The position numbers and the translations under genes were made by a program. A stretch of DNA of 64,000 nt from Acholoe squamosa (lineage: Eukaryota > Annelida > Polychaeta > Phyllodocida > Polynoidae). Within the stretch, counting starts at the first letter, position 1. Each line of letters begins with the position of its first letter. Under the pieces are notes generated by a model. That model saw only the letters and a list, made by a program, of their open reading frames with translations. It searched no databases and was not told where the DNA came from. The stretch spans positions 47,121,777 through 47,185,776 of the forward strand of contig OX439050.1 in NCBI GenBank assembly GCA_949317995.1. Direction: 5' to 3'. This document shows positions 1-11,950 of this stretch, piece after piece.

Positions 1-541
1 GTGACAGATTGCTATGGTGTATAGGGACTGCAAAGCCTAGAGGCTATAATCATCTACCTGTCCACAAGTTTGGAGTGTGCCTAGGGAAAGCCAGGGGTAA
101 GAAGGGCAGTACCAGTTGTCTCAGTCAGATCTAATCCACGGGCATAAAGTAGTAAGGCCAGAAAACTGCCTATGCTAAAGTCTATGGGTTCTGTGTGCTG
201 GCCCCAGATATAAGTACCTATTAAGTTACTGCCCATGCCTAGGATTTCAGTAGATGAGCTATTGGTCAAAATTTCAACCCCTGGCTATAGATGTAAATGA
301 TTTATTTTCATACATGAAAATAAATCAATAATAACTGAGGCCTGAAAAGGAATCATAAAATTTACCAAACCTTCACCAAGAGGTTAAATCCCCAACAACA
401 AGAAAATAACAACAACAACAAGATGCTGGACATCATAGGATCGTAATTAAAGATGTTATGAAAAGGGATTAACCTTGTCTATTGTGTGATATAGAAAACT
501 CTAAAATCTAAACATTTTGAAAATTATTTCCAAGTGCCTAC
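1..541. other. Intron at the left edge
   Basis: This lies downstream (in the minus direction) of the last visible LEKR1-like exon, whose donor is at 536-541. It should be intron of that gene. No further in-phase exon with splice sites was found before the window ends. Confidence 0.5.
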
Positions 542-1671
542 CTTTTGTGGCCAATGATCAGCATCAGTAAGCCTTGTTTTGAAGCTATTTCGCAACTGCT
601 CGATTTGACTCTGATGTGCGGTGATGATCATTTCACGTTCAGTTTTTAGTGCCTCACAATCACCACGCACCCTTTTGAGTTCCTCTTCAAGTTCAGCTGT
701 TTGGTCTGTATAATAACCATCAATTTAGATACCATGATATTATGGGGAAGACAGTGAATATGTTTTACTTCCTTACATCAAGAGTGATACAATGTTTAAG
801 TATTCTCATATTTTCAAAAAAAGATCCTGGGGAGGACTTACTTTTGGGAGAATGCTACTTAGATTTCAAAGCTTCCAAGGGATTCTGATTTCCTCATGTA
901 GAGGCGCCACAGTATTTCAAGACTGAAAAACCTCTTTTAGAAGGCAACTAGAGGCCAACATGGCTTTAAGCATTTTCTCTATGTGGGAACATGGCCTGGA
1001 AGGTTATCTCGTCAAGTATTATAGTTTGGCCAGGTTTCTATGGTCTCTCAAATACAAAGTTGTGTAATCACAATAAAATATCATATCATTAGTATCATGA
1101 CTTGGCTTACATAATGAATTACCATATTCAATCGTATTAGTGCACAGCATGGTTAAAAAAATGTTTTCTCTATGACTTGAAGTTAATTTAATTACATATC
1201 CTGCTCAGACATCTGCAAATGTTAATGTGATTCAATAGGGATATATCTGTGTATTGTGCATACTTTGCTAGGCCCATGTGTGAGAGCCTACATACAACCA
1301 TGACATCAGTGTATATTGCTGCCCTCCCCTCTCCTCTTTACACATTGCTACATTCACTGACATTTGTACACACCAGGGTGTGTGTTTATGTATCAGAAGA
1401 AGATGGGGGTTGGGGCTGAATCAAACATGTGCACTAATTAGCTTGAACATGGTATGGGCAAAATACCCCAGAGTAACATGTTTATTGATCACTGGTTGTG
1501 GTATAAATAATAGATGTAATGTCATCTTATTTTTTCCCCAACAGTGCAAATTTATGAGGAAAGTGATATAGAAGTATGGAGTATGTTATCAATATGCACA
1601 GTGCTTATTTTCTTTTTAAAAATGATGCACATTCCACATAGACCTGTTGTAAATGTTTATAGTCCATGTCA

Positions 1672-1751
<80 letters not shown>

Positions 1752-4700
1752 GCATTAATGTTTTATGGGACATCAAATGTATAATCATATATATGTTGTC
1801 TCAAAATGTATTTCAATTGTGCTGAAAATTATCTATGTGAGTTCTGTGCACACTGTTTTATATAGATATTGTCTAGTGGGATAAATTCAAATTCAATTCA
1901 AATGGAGTAGGTGTCAAATTTTTAATGTATGTGTCATCAAAATGCACCAGTTCTCTTATGTTGTTTAAAATAGTCTATTGTTTTACCTCAGTTGTTGATG
2001 TAGTGGAACCTTATATTCAAAATACAAATCTGCTTGAGAAAAAAATGCATGAAAGACTTCCCATTTATTCATTACAACAACTACTGTGAACTGCATAGTA
2101 CTACATGCAGTATGAAGTCTGATCATTAGAGCAATTTTAGCAACACCACTTGGGGAGAATAATCTACTGAAAGAATTATCAAGCACACAGTGGTAGATAC
2201 TATTTTTATATTATAGAAAGGCAACCTTTGTGTAAGGCAACCTTAAACTGCAAAAATGTGACTTACTATGAGAAGAAGAATTTTTCTGTTTTAAGTCTGC
2301 TGCTGTTCTCTCCATTCTCTGACACTGATCCCTGGTAAGTCTGAGATCATGTTGTGCCTTTGTCAATTCATTACCTTTCTCTTCAAGGTCCCTTTGCAGC
2401 CTATGTGGGATAGAATAACCCAATTAGTCAGGGAATATCTAAGGAGTTTAGAAATACTGTAATCTCCCGCGTAGAAGGCGCGTCTTCTACGCCAAACAAA
2501 ATGCTGCTGGGTCTTATATGCGGGAGGGTAATTGCCTTGAGTTAGGGGTGCACCTTATACGCAGGTTTTTCCAATATCTCAATTGGGAAAACAGTTTTTT
2601 GTGGCACAATACCGTTATTAATGGACCGAAAAGTCAGTTTTTATTGCCGGTCGGTGTACGCCCACCGTGTGCCGATGACAGCTTGAACTCATAGAGCCAG
2701 CACCGCGGCAGACCGGGAGGTGTCGACGGGCGTGTCGGCGATAAGGCCCACCATGCGCCGATGACAGCTTGAACTCATAGAGGTGGGTGGGGTGGGGGGT
2801 GGGGAGGGGGGCGCCTTCTACGCGAAACAGCCCCCCTGTGAGTTGGGGGGGGGTGCCTTATACGCGGGTTTTTCCAGAAATCGATCCAGAAGAGGTATGT
2901 GCGCCTTCTACGTGAAAAGGCATTCTCTGAGTTGGGGGGCGCCTTCTATGCGAGCTGCGTCTTCTACGGGGGAGATTACGGTATAATATGTAATTACAGT
3001 AAAATTCTGTTACTACAAAGTGTTTGGGACAAGTAAAAAAATTCGTTATAAACAAATTTCGTAGTATCCAAATAAGAGCATTTAGAGCTTTGCCCCCTAC
3101 ACCTATGGTGCATTTGGTAGGGAGGGGGGTCCCCATGCTTAAGGATGATTTTAAGGAATATCCCCCTGTCAATTTTAAGCCAACTTTCATTCCCCAATGT
3201 CGATTTCAAGATGGATGACTTTGTCCCATGATACTAAGCCCCAAAAAATCGCATGTCTATGTTGAGTTTGGGCTGTGGTGGACAGAGAAGCCCTACATAC
3301 ACGGCCTAACATCCCTTTGATGTTTCCTCCCCCCTACTGGTACCCACAGGTACACTGTGGCGGACAGAGAAGGCCTGATACACGGCCTAACAGCCCTTTG
3401 ATGGTTCCTCCCCTACAGAATTGATTTCAAAGGATATTGACCATCAATATTTCACATGTATTCCATATGTGAGACTTATTTCTAGTCAAAATAATTCGTT
3501 GTAAACAAATTAAAGTCATACAAAGTCATAAGGTCATATTCATGGCGAGAACGACATTACACAATGTCAGAGGAATGTGTCGGTGCGCATATGTGCACCA
3601 CACACATCCGAGGGGATAGTATAGTGGAGAAATAGACCCTTTCAAGTGGGCTAAGGAATAAATTAGGAATGCCAAATTTGTTTGTTATAAACAAAAATTC
3701 GTTGTAACAGGATTCGTATTAAAGGAATTTTATCATGACTATGTATAATAAGAATGATCCTTTCATACAAAAATATACAGACTAGGAAGGAGGGGTAGGG
3801 GCCTGAAATATAGGAAAAGGTATTGTTGTAGTAAGCCATGTATAAGAGAACCCCAGGTATAAAGGTGCACCTTGTGTGGGACCTCACTTAGAGGGTGGTC
3901 TGACCTTACTTATTGGGTTGTCCAAGAATCATGTCATGTGGCAAGGGGACACGGTTCATGTGTCCTATACACTTCTATTAAAGCAGCATGGTGTAACAAA
4001 CAGGGGAAAGGGGTGTGACAAAAAATAAACATGATACTTTAGATAATCATAAAAGCTTTATATGTGGAGGTACTATAGTAGATACAAAAATTAGTTGACA
4101 GTGTTCACTTACCTTTGTATACTAGCATCAGAAGTTTTTTCCTGCATTTGTACCTGGCGATTTAATTTCTCCATTTCCAATGTTTTGTTTCTGAAAAAAA
4201 TTGAAAGAGAACACATTACAGAAAAATAAAGTCATAGAAACATTAGAATTCAAATACAATCAGGAAATCAAATAAATGTTTATGTTGCTTGTAATTGATG
4301 AGGTATAGTAAAGCACCAAGAAAAATTTCAACAGAACAAAATTGCACAGGTACATGTACCATCTTTTTACAAATAAATTCTGGAACTTACATAATCTACT
4401 TACCTAACTTGTTCTTTAAACTGTTCCAATTCCAGATCTGTTGTACGCAAACGACTAGAGAGAGAAATATTTTCTGCTTCCAGTTCTGAAATGTTATCAA
4501 AAGTCCATTGATTCCATTTCTTTTCTACATGATGTATTTAAAAAAAAACGTTGGTTTTATCAATACCAATACAAGATAAAAGAAAGACATCTAGTAAATA
4601 AGGTGGATATATAGAATGAAAAGGCTTCAACCTCATGGATTCCACCTGGGTGACTCAACAGTTTGTTCTACAAATGGTCATAATCAAAAACTTTATATTT

Positions 4701-7700
4701 TACCTTTGAAAATTCAATTTATCCCAAAATCGACATTTAAGCCTCCTTGTTCAATAATATTTGGTATATTTGTAACTACATATAGCGCTTATTCATTTTA
4801 GTATCACAACAATTAACGAATAAAGTAGTCATCCAATCTTACCATGGACATTGTCTTTCAGTTGCTGTACCTCAAGCTTGAGTCGGTTCTCGCTATCAAC
4901 TGACACCTTCATGTTTGCTGTTTCTGCCAGAGATGCTCCAAGTTTATCTTGCAATACACTGATATCTCTGTGTGCCCTCTCCTTTTCCCTTTCCAATTCT
5001 ACTACCTTACTCTCTAGATCTTTAATAACTGGAAGATTGACAGGACAATAGTGTTATATTTTAGAAAATAATCATATGTGTGGTAAGAGTTCCTGCAAAC
5101 ATTGCTTTAACATCTAGTTATAATAACTTTTATATTATGACGTATCTTTAAGACTTATGTACCTATGATCACTATCAGCAATGTTATCTTTAATTATTAT
5201 CACATGGTTTTATAGAATCTGTTCAAATCACTGTACACCTTGTGCATGCAGAATTTATACTATAGATCAATACTAAATCTTCTAAAACCAGCCTCAGATT
5301 AGACTTATATAGGCTTTGCTTTAACTATGGATGCACCTTATAAGCAGAGTGATCTTATACTTAAGTGGTTTGTTGTACCTACAAATCCGTTTTTTTATGG
5401 GATAGAGTGCACTTTAAGGGCATACCTTGTGACATCATTGACATAACATCAGGTGTTAGGGTAGGTAAAGTGTACATCATGGGCCACTTAAGTGCATCAT
5501 TTCCATAAATAAATAGGATATATGTGACACAGATTAAATGCATAAAACTTACTATTTGAATCCTTAGAGCAGACACGGGCTACAATAGCACCAAGCCGTG
5601 TCCTCTCTGCACCCATCTGATCACCTTGTTGAATGACCTTTGACCGTATTTCCCTTAGTGATACTTTCTGATGTCCAAGGTCAGTTTTGAAACTCCGGAC
5701 ACCTTCCAGTAAGAAATTGTGTTTCAACCTGTAGATAGAACACATAATTTTACTTTAGGCCACACCAAATAAAATAATTGGTCTATGGATTTTCATTTTT
5801 GAAAACTGGAGCGGGAGGGCGAAATTTTTATTTTATTTTTCTAAAAAAATTTATTTGTCTATGGATTTTCAATATCAAAGATGTGAAGAGGGCGATTTTT
5901 TTTTTTTTTTTTTTTTTTTGCTCCTTTTCTCAAATTTATGTCTACTAGTATTTTGGTTGCTAAATGCAGAATATACACTGAAATGTTCAAATCTAGAGAC
6001 CTCTACCTATCCAATGAGTGGTCTGCTGTTGCTGTATCTTTATTGGTTGACACTGTAAGCACTTTGCAAAAAAAAAAAAAAATCAATTTTCCAGAAAAAG
6101 ATGCGGGCGGAATCCATAGACAAAGTTTTTTTCAATTAAAAATAAAATTTTCATTTAGGAAAATCAGGAGAGCGAAATCCATAGACCAATGTTTTAATTT
6201 GGTTTGGCCTTATAATGTATACTGCAAAGGGGCTGTCTGTGCTTTCATGACAGGTCCTTGTTAAATCTTATGGAACAGAATTTGTATTTTGAGGTGATTG
6301 AAATTTCATTTGGGAAGCTATATGAAACATGGTCTTGAAGATACTAAGAATTATACCACGGTTATCACATTTCAGAACGATTTTGGGTGCCCAAACTGGA
6401 TAATCTGAGTGCTTTTATCACAGGATAGAGGCACTGAGAGTTGACACTTAAATATTGACAGTGTTCTTTTTCTATACTATTCTTATATAAAACAGCAGCT
6501 CAGGTTTAGCTTTGACAGTGGTTCATACAGGAAAAGCTCAGCATGGGCGGGACTAGAACCCTGGATCTCCTGATCCAAAGTGCTTCATGCTATCCATTAG
6601 GCCACAGGGCTGGACAATGGTGCTGGGTTAGATGAGTCTTATGTGTGGGTTGATTGATTGATTGATTTGTGTTTTACAGCACTTTAGCGGCACTAAGTGG
6701 CTATCCCGTGCTTCACAGGTTGATAATTTAACAGAGGAATGTGTCAGTGCCCGCGCATATGTGCACCACACACATCCTGAGGGGATAGGAAAGAGGAGAT
6801 ATAGACCCTTTTAAGTGGGCTAGGGAAGCCCGTCTTATGTGTGGGACCCTATACCCAGGTAGCACAGAGACATTGGCATAACATTGGGCCAACATTGGCC
6901 CAACCATCGGCTTTACATAGGCTGCCTATCCTGCCTACGTAGGCCCGACGGTGCCAACCAAATGCCAATGTAGGCCCAACGTTGGCTTTTGGTCGGCAAA
7001 CATTAGCATCGGCAAATGGTCGGCCAGGGGCCGCCCATTTGCCAATGTCCTGCCAACATTGGGCCAATGTTGGCATTTGGGTGGCAAATGCCACTGGTCG
7101 GGCCTACGTAGGCCCGATGGGCAGCCAACGTTGGCCCAATGTTGGCCTGATGCGTCGGGCCAACGTTGGCAAATTTTTGTGTGCTACCTGGGTAGATACC
7201 ATATATGTTTGTATGTCAGTGAATGCAGAATGCATTCTGATGCATTCTAATGCATCCTAAAGGTGCAGACCGTGGTATAATAAACACAATGTGTGATGAT
7301 TATGCTAGAGTATATACTAAAAGAGTCATATCATCAATGTACCTGGAAACAACCAACTGACCTGAGCGATTCAGACTCCTGTATTGCAGCCCCAAGCTTC
7401 TCCTGCAGCTCAGCCCGCGTACCTTGTAGGCGCGTACATGCATCATCCTTCATGTGGAGGTCATTTCTTAATGAAGCAACCCTACAAGGGGAAATTTGGA
7501 TTTAGAATTCCCATCATAGCACTTAAAGTAGATGTCACATCTCATGTGCAAGACTGACCCTGAATTCAGAAAGACTCTGTAGGGCATACTTGAATTTTTA
7601 AAATATATTTTAGTACTAACATATATTTATGAGGCATAACTAGACAATCGCCATGAGAATAATGTAACTCACTCACATGCTATGAGTTATAAGCAAGGTG

Positions 7701-8274
7701 GCCAGCAAGGTACTCTACTACACTGTACATTAGACAGGTGGCTGGAGAGTGGGGGTATTGACTAGATCTCACTATTTGTATATAGGTAAATCCATTGATT
7801 TTAGTTGCCTTACACCAGGTACTCAGGATGATATTACAGAACTAGAGATATTTCAATATATGGGATGGAATGAACATGGTGGGAGGGCTAGGTACAATTC
7901 TAGAAAGGTTCCCCCGAGAAGTTCATATTTACTCCAGTGAAAACATGAAAAGTACCTGGTACCTAATGGAATACTTACACTTCATCTTTTCCTGTCATTT
8001 CTTCTCTGAGTTTATTCATTTCCCTGTCTTTGTAAGCCATATCTTCTATTAATTTCTTTTCCCTTTCTACTGAACCCCTAAAATGTTCCATTTCTGCCAA
8101 TGTGGCTTTGAGTTTCTCTTCCATTGCCTTAATTTCATTGTGTATAAGGTAGCTTACGCCACAAAACTTGCACACTGTGTCGTCTCTTGTCATCTTCTTG
8201 ATTTCGGCGGGTAATGGATGTTCAGGGACATGGCGCTCGAACGCTTCAGCCACTGACTCATCTGTTCCTTCCAT
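542..8274 (-). CDS. LEKR1: LEKR1-like coiled-coil protein, 5' eight coding exons (3' end outside window)
   Basis: Coding exons in order: 7979-8274, 7362-7481, 5553-5728, 4843-5028, 4404-4485, 4113-4190, 2267-2400 and 542-705. All have GT donors and AG acceptors, and the phases chain without a break to give exactly 412 codons. The ATG at 8272-8274 follows a TTG-only upstream stretch. The N-terminus carries a CKFC pair (C35, C38) in a VCKFCGVSYL context, then 'KAMEEKLKA' and 'GSVEREKKL'. From memory this matches the start of vertebrate LEKR1 (leucine-, glutamate- and lysine-rich protein 1). The rest is almost entirely charged alpha-helical coiled coil. The last visible exon ends '...SFKTRLTDADHWPQK'. 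Vertebrate LEKR1 is longer (about 690 aa from memory), so more exons should lie to the left. The molecular role is not established; the Cys pair could bind a metal, which is inference. Introns hold a TA microsatellite and several MITEs. Confidence 0.85.
1675..1747. repeat. (TA)n microsatellite
   Basis: An uninterrupted TA dinucleotide run of about 72 bp sits inside the long intron between the 2267-2400 and 542-705 exons of the LEKR1-like gene. Confidence 0.97.
2455..2984. mobile_element. Foldback element, 'TACYGTAATC' termini
   Basis: The left end reads TACTGTAATCTCCCGCGTAG. The right end reads CTACGGGGGAGATTACGGTA, its near-perfect reverse complement. The interior repeats 'cgcgtcttctacgc' and 'gcgccttctacgcg' in both orientations. 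Similar termini occur at 38545-38774 and 55107-55322, so this is one dispersed non-autonomous family. It lies in an intron of the LEKR1-like gene. No transposase reading frame is present; the short ORFs here are chance frames. Confidence 0.8.
5756..6212. mobile_element. Foldback element with 'TARGCCA' termini and T/A-rich core
   Basis: The left end 'taggccacaccaaataaa' and right end 'tttaatttggtttggcctta' are inverted copies. Just inside both ends is 'ggtctatgga' or its complement. The core has a run of about 25 T's and the repeated phrase 'gtctatggattttc'. It is inserted in the LEKR1-like intron just upstream of exon 3. Non-autonomous; superfamily not determined. Confidence 0.7.
6542..6612 (-). 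repeat. tRNA-Arg-like SINE head or tRNA pseudogene
   Basis: On the minus strand the sequence reads 'gtggcctaatggatagc' (box A like, D-arm) followed by 'ggatcaggagatccagggtt' and 'ctagtcccgccca' (T-arm like). The order and wording resemble a cytosolic tRNA-Arg but the box B is imperfect and the acceptor stem is poor. It is followed by (GATT)n and filler sequence typical of a SINE body. Treated as a tRNA-derived repeat, not a functional tRNA. Confidence 0.5.
6852..7194. mobile_element. MITE with 'TACCCAGGTAGCACA' inverted ends and TTGGGCCAA-type core
   Basis: Ends TACCCAGGTAGCACA and TGTGCTACCTGGGTA are exact 15-bp inverted repeats. The core is a series of short palindromic modules (variants of 'gccaacgttggc' and 'ttgggccaatgttgg') and is markedly more GC-rich than the surrounding intron. 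The overlapping open frames on both strands follow from the repeat periodicity and are not genes. Confidence 0.85.
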
Positions 8275-8785
8275 CTTTGAGCTGTTTGTGGGAATTTTGA
8301 CCAAATATTAGGTGCAAAATTTTCTTCTTTAAAAGCCTAATTCAACAAAGCTATGTGTTAGGCATTTGGATTAACTATGTCACCAAATGATTGAATTTTT
8401 TGGTCTCGCCCTTATCCTCATGCTGCAGTGGACATCTTATAGACTAGATTGTCTTGATGTAGAAGAAAACCTGTAAAGAAAATAGATTCAAAATTAGATT
8501 AAAATTATTTTTCAGGTGCATTTCTCAAATTTTCTTAGCATACAACGAAAAATTTTCTGCCCCCCCGAGGGGTCTGAAATTCTTTAGTCATCACATGCAT
8601 GATGGTTCGAGCCTTTACACTCTAGCCCGCAGCTGGGGTCAATGATCCACATTTGACGTCATGCTGGAGGGGAAGAAAGGGGGGGGGGGGGTCAAGCTCA
8701 GCATGACGGGATTAATTCTTCATATACCTTCAGCATTGTAACATTGGCAAAAGCATAACAAATGGGGGGGTCAAAAATAGTCTAA
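8275..8785. other. LEKR1-like 5' flank
   Basis: Presumed promoter/5' UTR side of the LEKR1-like gene. No confident TATA box. It contains low-complexity G and C runs near 8560-8690 that look like degraded MITE pieces. Confidence 0.4.
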
Positions 8786-9101
8786 GGGAACGATCATTTT
8801 TTAACAACAGGGGGGGTTGGTGGGTTTGCGCGCGGATGCACGAAAAGAATTCCGGCCCCCCCCCTCTCGACAGGTCAAAATTTTTTCAACCCCCCCTCGG
8901 GAGGCGAAAATTGTGTGCGAATGCGCCCTTTTAACCTATAGTAACACGCGGGCTTTTCCACTGAAAAGTGGTGAAATTATTTTGAACCCCCCTAGTCAAG
9001 AGGGCAAAAAAATTCTGACCCCCCTGGTCAAGGGGTTGAAAAAATTCTGACCCCCCATCAAACCCACCAGCCCCCCCTGTTGTTAAAAAATGATCACTCC
9101 C
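8786..9101. mobile_element. PIF/Harbinger-like MITE (copy 1)
   Basis: It begins 'gggaacgatcattttttaac' and ends with the inverted counterpart 'gttaaaaaatgatcactccc', followed by TAA on the right and preceded by TAA on the left (3-bp target duplication). Beside each terminus is a G/C homopolymer ('aacagggggg' / 'ccccccctgtt'). A TWA 3-bp target duplication is the hallmark of PIF/Harbinger transposons. No transposase is present. Confidence 0.85.
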
Positions 9102-9283
9102 TAATTAGGCGTGATGTCATTTATGGACAGCTCTGCTGTGGTGGTAGAAATTTTTCCATCCCTCCAACTTTCTTTTGGCTTAGGCTAAGACTAAGCCTTA
9201 GGGGCCTAGTAGGATATGCAGGCTTATTTGTCAAAGAAATTTATTTTGCCCCCCCCCCCTTCCAAAAGAGGGAATATTTTGTC

Positions 9284-9371
9284 CCCGCCCCCAGTTGTTA
9301 AAAATTGACCACTCCCTTGGGCGAGGCTATTAAAGGGAGTGGTCATTATTTATCATTGATCCCTATAATAA
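9284..9371. mobile_element. Partial ends of the same Harbinger-like MITE family
   Basis: A right terminus ('gttgttaaaaattgaccact' then 'ccc') ends near 9317, and a left terminus 'gggagtggtcattatttatc' begins near 9336, immediately before copy 2. Neither has a matching partner, so these are fragments of one or two older copies. Confidence 0.6.
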
Positions 9372-9702
9372 GGGAGTGGTGATTATCAACAGGGGGGGGG
9401 GGTGGTTGGTTTGAACTTTGAGGGGGGGGGCATAAAAATTTCAGACCTCTCCTAAGGGTGCTAAAAAAATTTTCACTCTTCTTGAGAGGGGGGAGCTAAA
9501 AATTGTTACCCTTTTTTTTTAGCAAAAAAAGCCTGTGCGGCAGTAGACTATAGATCAAAGAGGGGCACGAACATTCTCTGTGCCTTTATACCCTTGGTCG
9601 CAAATAATTTTGACTGCCTTCAAGGGGGGCGTAAAATATTTTTGTATGTCCGCGTGAAAACCCACCACCACCCCTCCCTGTTGATAAATAATGACCACTC
9701 CC
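9372..9702. mobile_element. PIF/Harbinger-like MITE (copy 2)
   Basis: Left end 'gggagtggtgattatcaaca', right end 'tgttgataaataatgaccac' then 'tccc'. It is flanked by TAA at 9369-9371 and TAA at 9703-9705. The G/C-run subterminal layout matches copies 1, 3 and 4, while the internal sequence has diverged. Confidence 0.85.
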
Positions 9703-10319
9703 TAAATCCACATTCAACTTGAGTCTTGACATTAACAATTCATTTGCATTGCCATTGGAGTTTGGACCTGAGTGATTGGTATCACAGTCATATTCACAGT
9801 GTCAGGTCTCTTCCTGGCCCTTTCCTTACATTGAATAACAACGTGTTCATCACAGAATAACTAATGGCGTAAGTCTGCCTTCGGATGTGATGTTACCAGA
9901 CCCGAATTTCAGTAGTAATTACCTGATTTCATGCTATTCTGGTGTCGTTGTTTACATCCATGCTGGGCGGTAATTGGGGAATTGATGAAAGAACCTTAAA
10001 TTTAGACGATAGACGATAGAGGGCGCCAAGCTCAGCTATGTTTCTGCAGTCGAACGCTAGGTGCCAGCACTCACCGGCTGGCTGGCGATTTGCCGCTCAG
10101 GAATTCTGCATCTGAGCCTTTAATCCCGTGCTGACACTCGCGGGTAGCTCACTTCCCATCTACCTTAAAACCTCGCATGCAAATGCACGTATATTTGATT
10201 TTGAATCAGCTAGGCTTAAGGCCACATCTAAGGCCTACCTCGGCACAAAGTGGCGGGTCCAGGAGCTCTAGGCCCTATTTATCTATACTATAGTGTCCTT
10301 GTCACTATAATTTATAAAG

Positions 10320-10470
10320 GCTAAAGCTCCATGTCATATGTCGATTTTAAGAAAAGTCCATGTCCACTGTCACTATCTTTTTTGTCCCATGTCATTGTCC
10401 CTAGAAGCTCCATGTCCTTTGTCGATTTTAAGAAAAGGCCATGTCACACTGTCGATTTAAGGGGTCTAGA
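10320..10470. repeat. Degenerate tandem repeat, 'CCATGTC...GTCGATTTTAAGAAAAG'
   Basis: About three imperfect units of roughly 40-60 bp carry 'ctccatgtc' and 'gtcgattttaagaaaag'. The same words occur inverted at about 24690-24835, so this is a dispersed family. Confidence 0.6.
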
Positions 10471-10633
10471 CCCATATTAAATGCACCACTCCACTGATGC
10501 ATGCCTTTTGAATGGTGACCATTACTCTCAGGGTCTGCATGATGCATGTTTATAGCACTGTCGACTTACTCACGAGGGCTAGGCCTACATTCATGTATCA
10601 TGACGACCAAAGGGCAGGATGCATCACCGATAA

Positions 10634-10796
10634 CAGGGGCGTAGGAAAAGGGGGGGGGGGGGCAGGGGGGCCTGGCCCCCCCCCAATAATGATCTCGAGG
10701 AGGTTTCCTATATAAGCCTATATAAAAATATAGCAGGCCTCCCAACCAAGACCCCTCCCCCCCCCCCCCAATAAGAATTTGCTTCCTAAGCCTCTG
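10634..10796. mobile_element. Short foldback repeat, 'CAGGGGCGTAGGAA' family (copy 1)
   Basis: Starts 'caggggcgtaggaaaagggg' and ends 'ttgcttcctaagcctctg', an inverted version of the start, with long G and C runs just inside. Further copies lie at 33789-34114 and near 60278. Confidence 0.65.
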
Positions 10797-10963
10797 CGAT
10801 ATTAAGACCACATCCTTACTTTCGAAAGTCTCAGTTGGAAACTGTATGGTTTAAAGGGACTGTGCTCGAGGCTGGGTAGGGCAGTAACACTAACACCCCT
10901 GGTGTTCATTATCCCCTCACCAAACTATGACCCTATTACATGTAGTCATTGGATTAGATATGT

Positions 10964-11120
10964 ACACTGTCAGCCCAGCGCACCAGTTTTACACTGGATT
11001 GCTTATTTTTCGGGACTACACGGGTAGTTGATGTTAGTACAAACCCAATGACCTGATTTGGGTTCTAGTGTATGTACTACAGCGGTATGTATTGCCCATT
11101 TTACAATCGCGGCTGTGGAT
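10964..11120. mobile_element. Small MITE, 'ACACTSTCAGCCC' family (copy 1)
   Basis: Left end 'acactgtcagcccagcgcac'. The right end ('attgcccattttacaat' then 'cgcggctgtgg') is degenerate. The body, including 'gttgatgttagtacaaaccc', matches the inverted copy at 12663-12805. Confidence 0.7.
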
Positions 11121-11950
11121 TCTTCGTATGGCATTGTAGAGATACTAAATAGTGATTTTGAAGAGTTTTGGTTCATTTGAGTCACATAGATAATACCCTG
11201 ATGAATGAGTGATATTAATTACCCTGTGGATAGATTTTGTTTGATGACAGAAAGGGATATAAACAAGGACGTTATTACTCACAAAGTGCACGATACTGTC
11301 CCTTTTTGTCCCATATGATAGTCCTATGGGCCTACTCCTTATTCATCAGCGTAGGAACAGGTTATAAAATTTTTATCATGCATCAATCTCATCATTATAC
11401 ATAACCATTGTCTCCCGAGGGATTATTTGGTTATTGTTTACCTTTGCAGTGGTACATGTACCAAATCTACAGGTCTATACATGTACTTATTAATAACCAA
11501 TTATCAACACAAAACCAGACACGTTGAAAAAAATTTAATTTCCTCTCATTGGGGTATCTTAGTAATGCCCGATGAAAGTGGCTCTATCTGGTGTTATAAT
11601 AGAACTGTGTTAATTCCCTTGTATTATCACAGATACAATTGAACTCACAAGTACAAAGGATTTGATATAAATTAACTGTTTTTTTTTTCTTCTAATAATG
11701 CCTCTGTCCCTTGGTAATGGTGAGTAACATTAAACAGATGGTCATTCTATAAACGATCGAGACTTTTCAGTCTGGTGTCTCATTAGTGTCACATTAGTCT
11801 GCATATTAGGTAATTCATAATTTGTTCATGTATATTCCATCTGTAGGGGTTTTGTTCTTTGTTCATGGACAATTTGCCATTTAAAAGTTTGCCCCATACC
11901 AGTAGTTCATCCTTTACTTAATAACCCATTTACTATCCTCAAAGACTTTC
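11121..11950. other. 3' flank of the intact sulfatase gene
   Basis: AT-rich sequence with no exon, repeat boundary or clear polyadenylation signal that I could support. Confidence 0.4.

Noticed and set aside
1675..1747. CRISPR array or other structured prokaryotic repeat
   Set aside because: It is a simple TA microsatellite; no spacer-repeat architecture occurs anywhere in the window.
6849..7260. Three overlapping ORFs of about 80-99 aa
   Set aside because: They read the palindromic modules of a MITE in several frames.
10512..10811. Short ORFs around the G-run at 10650
   Set aside because: They overlap the CAGGGGCGTAGGAA repeat and homopolymers.
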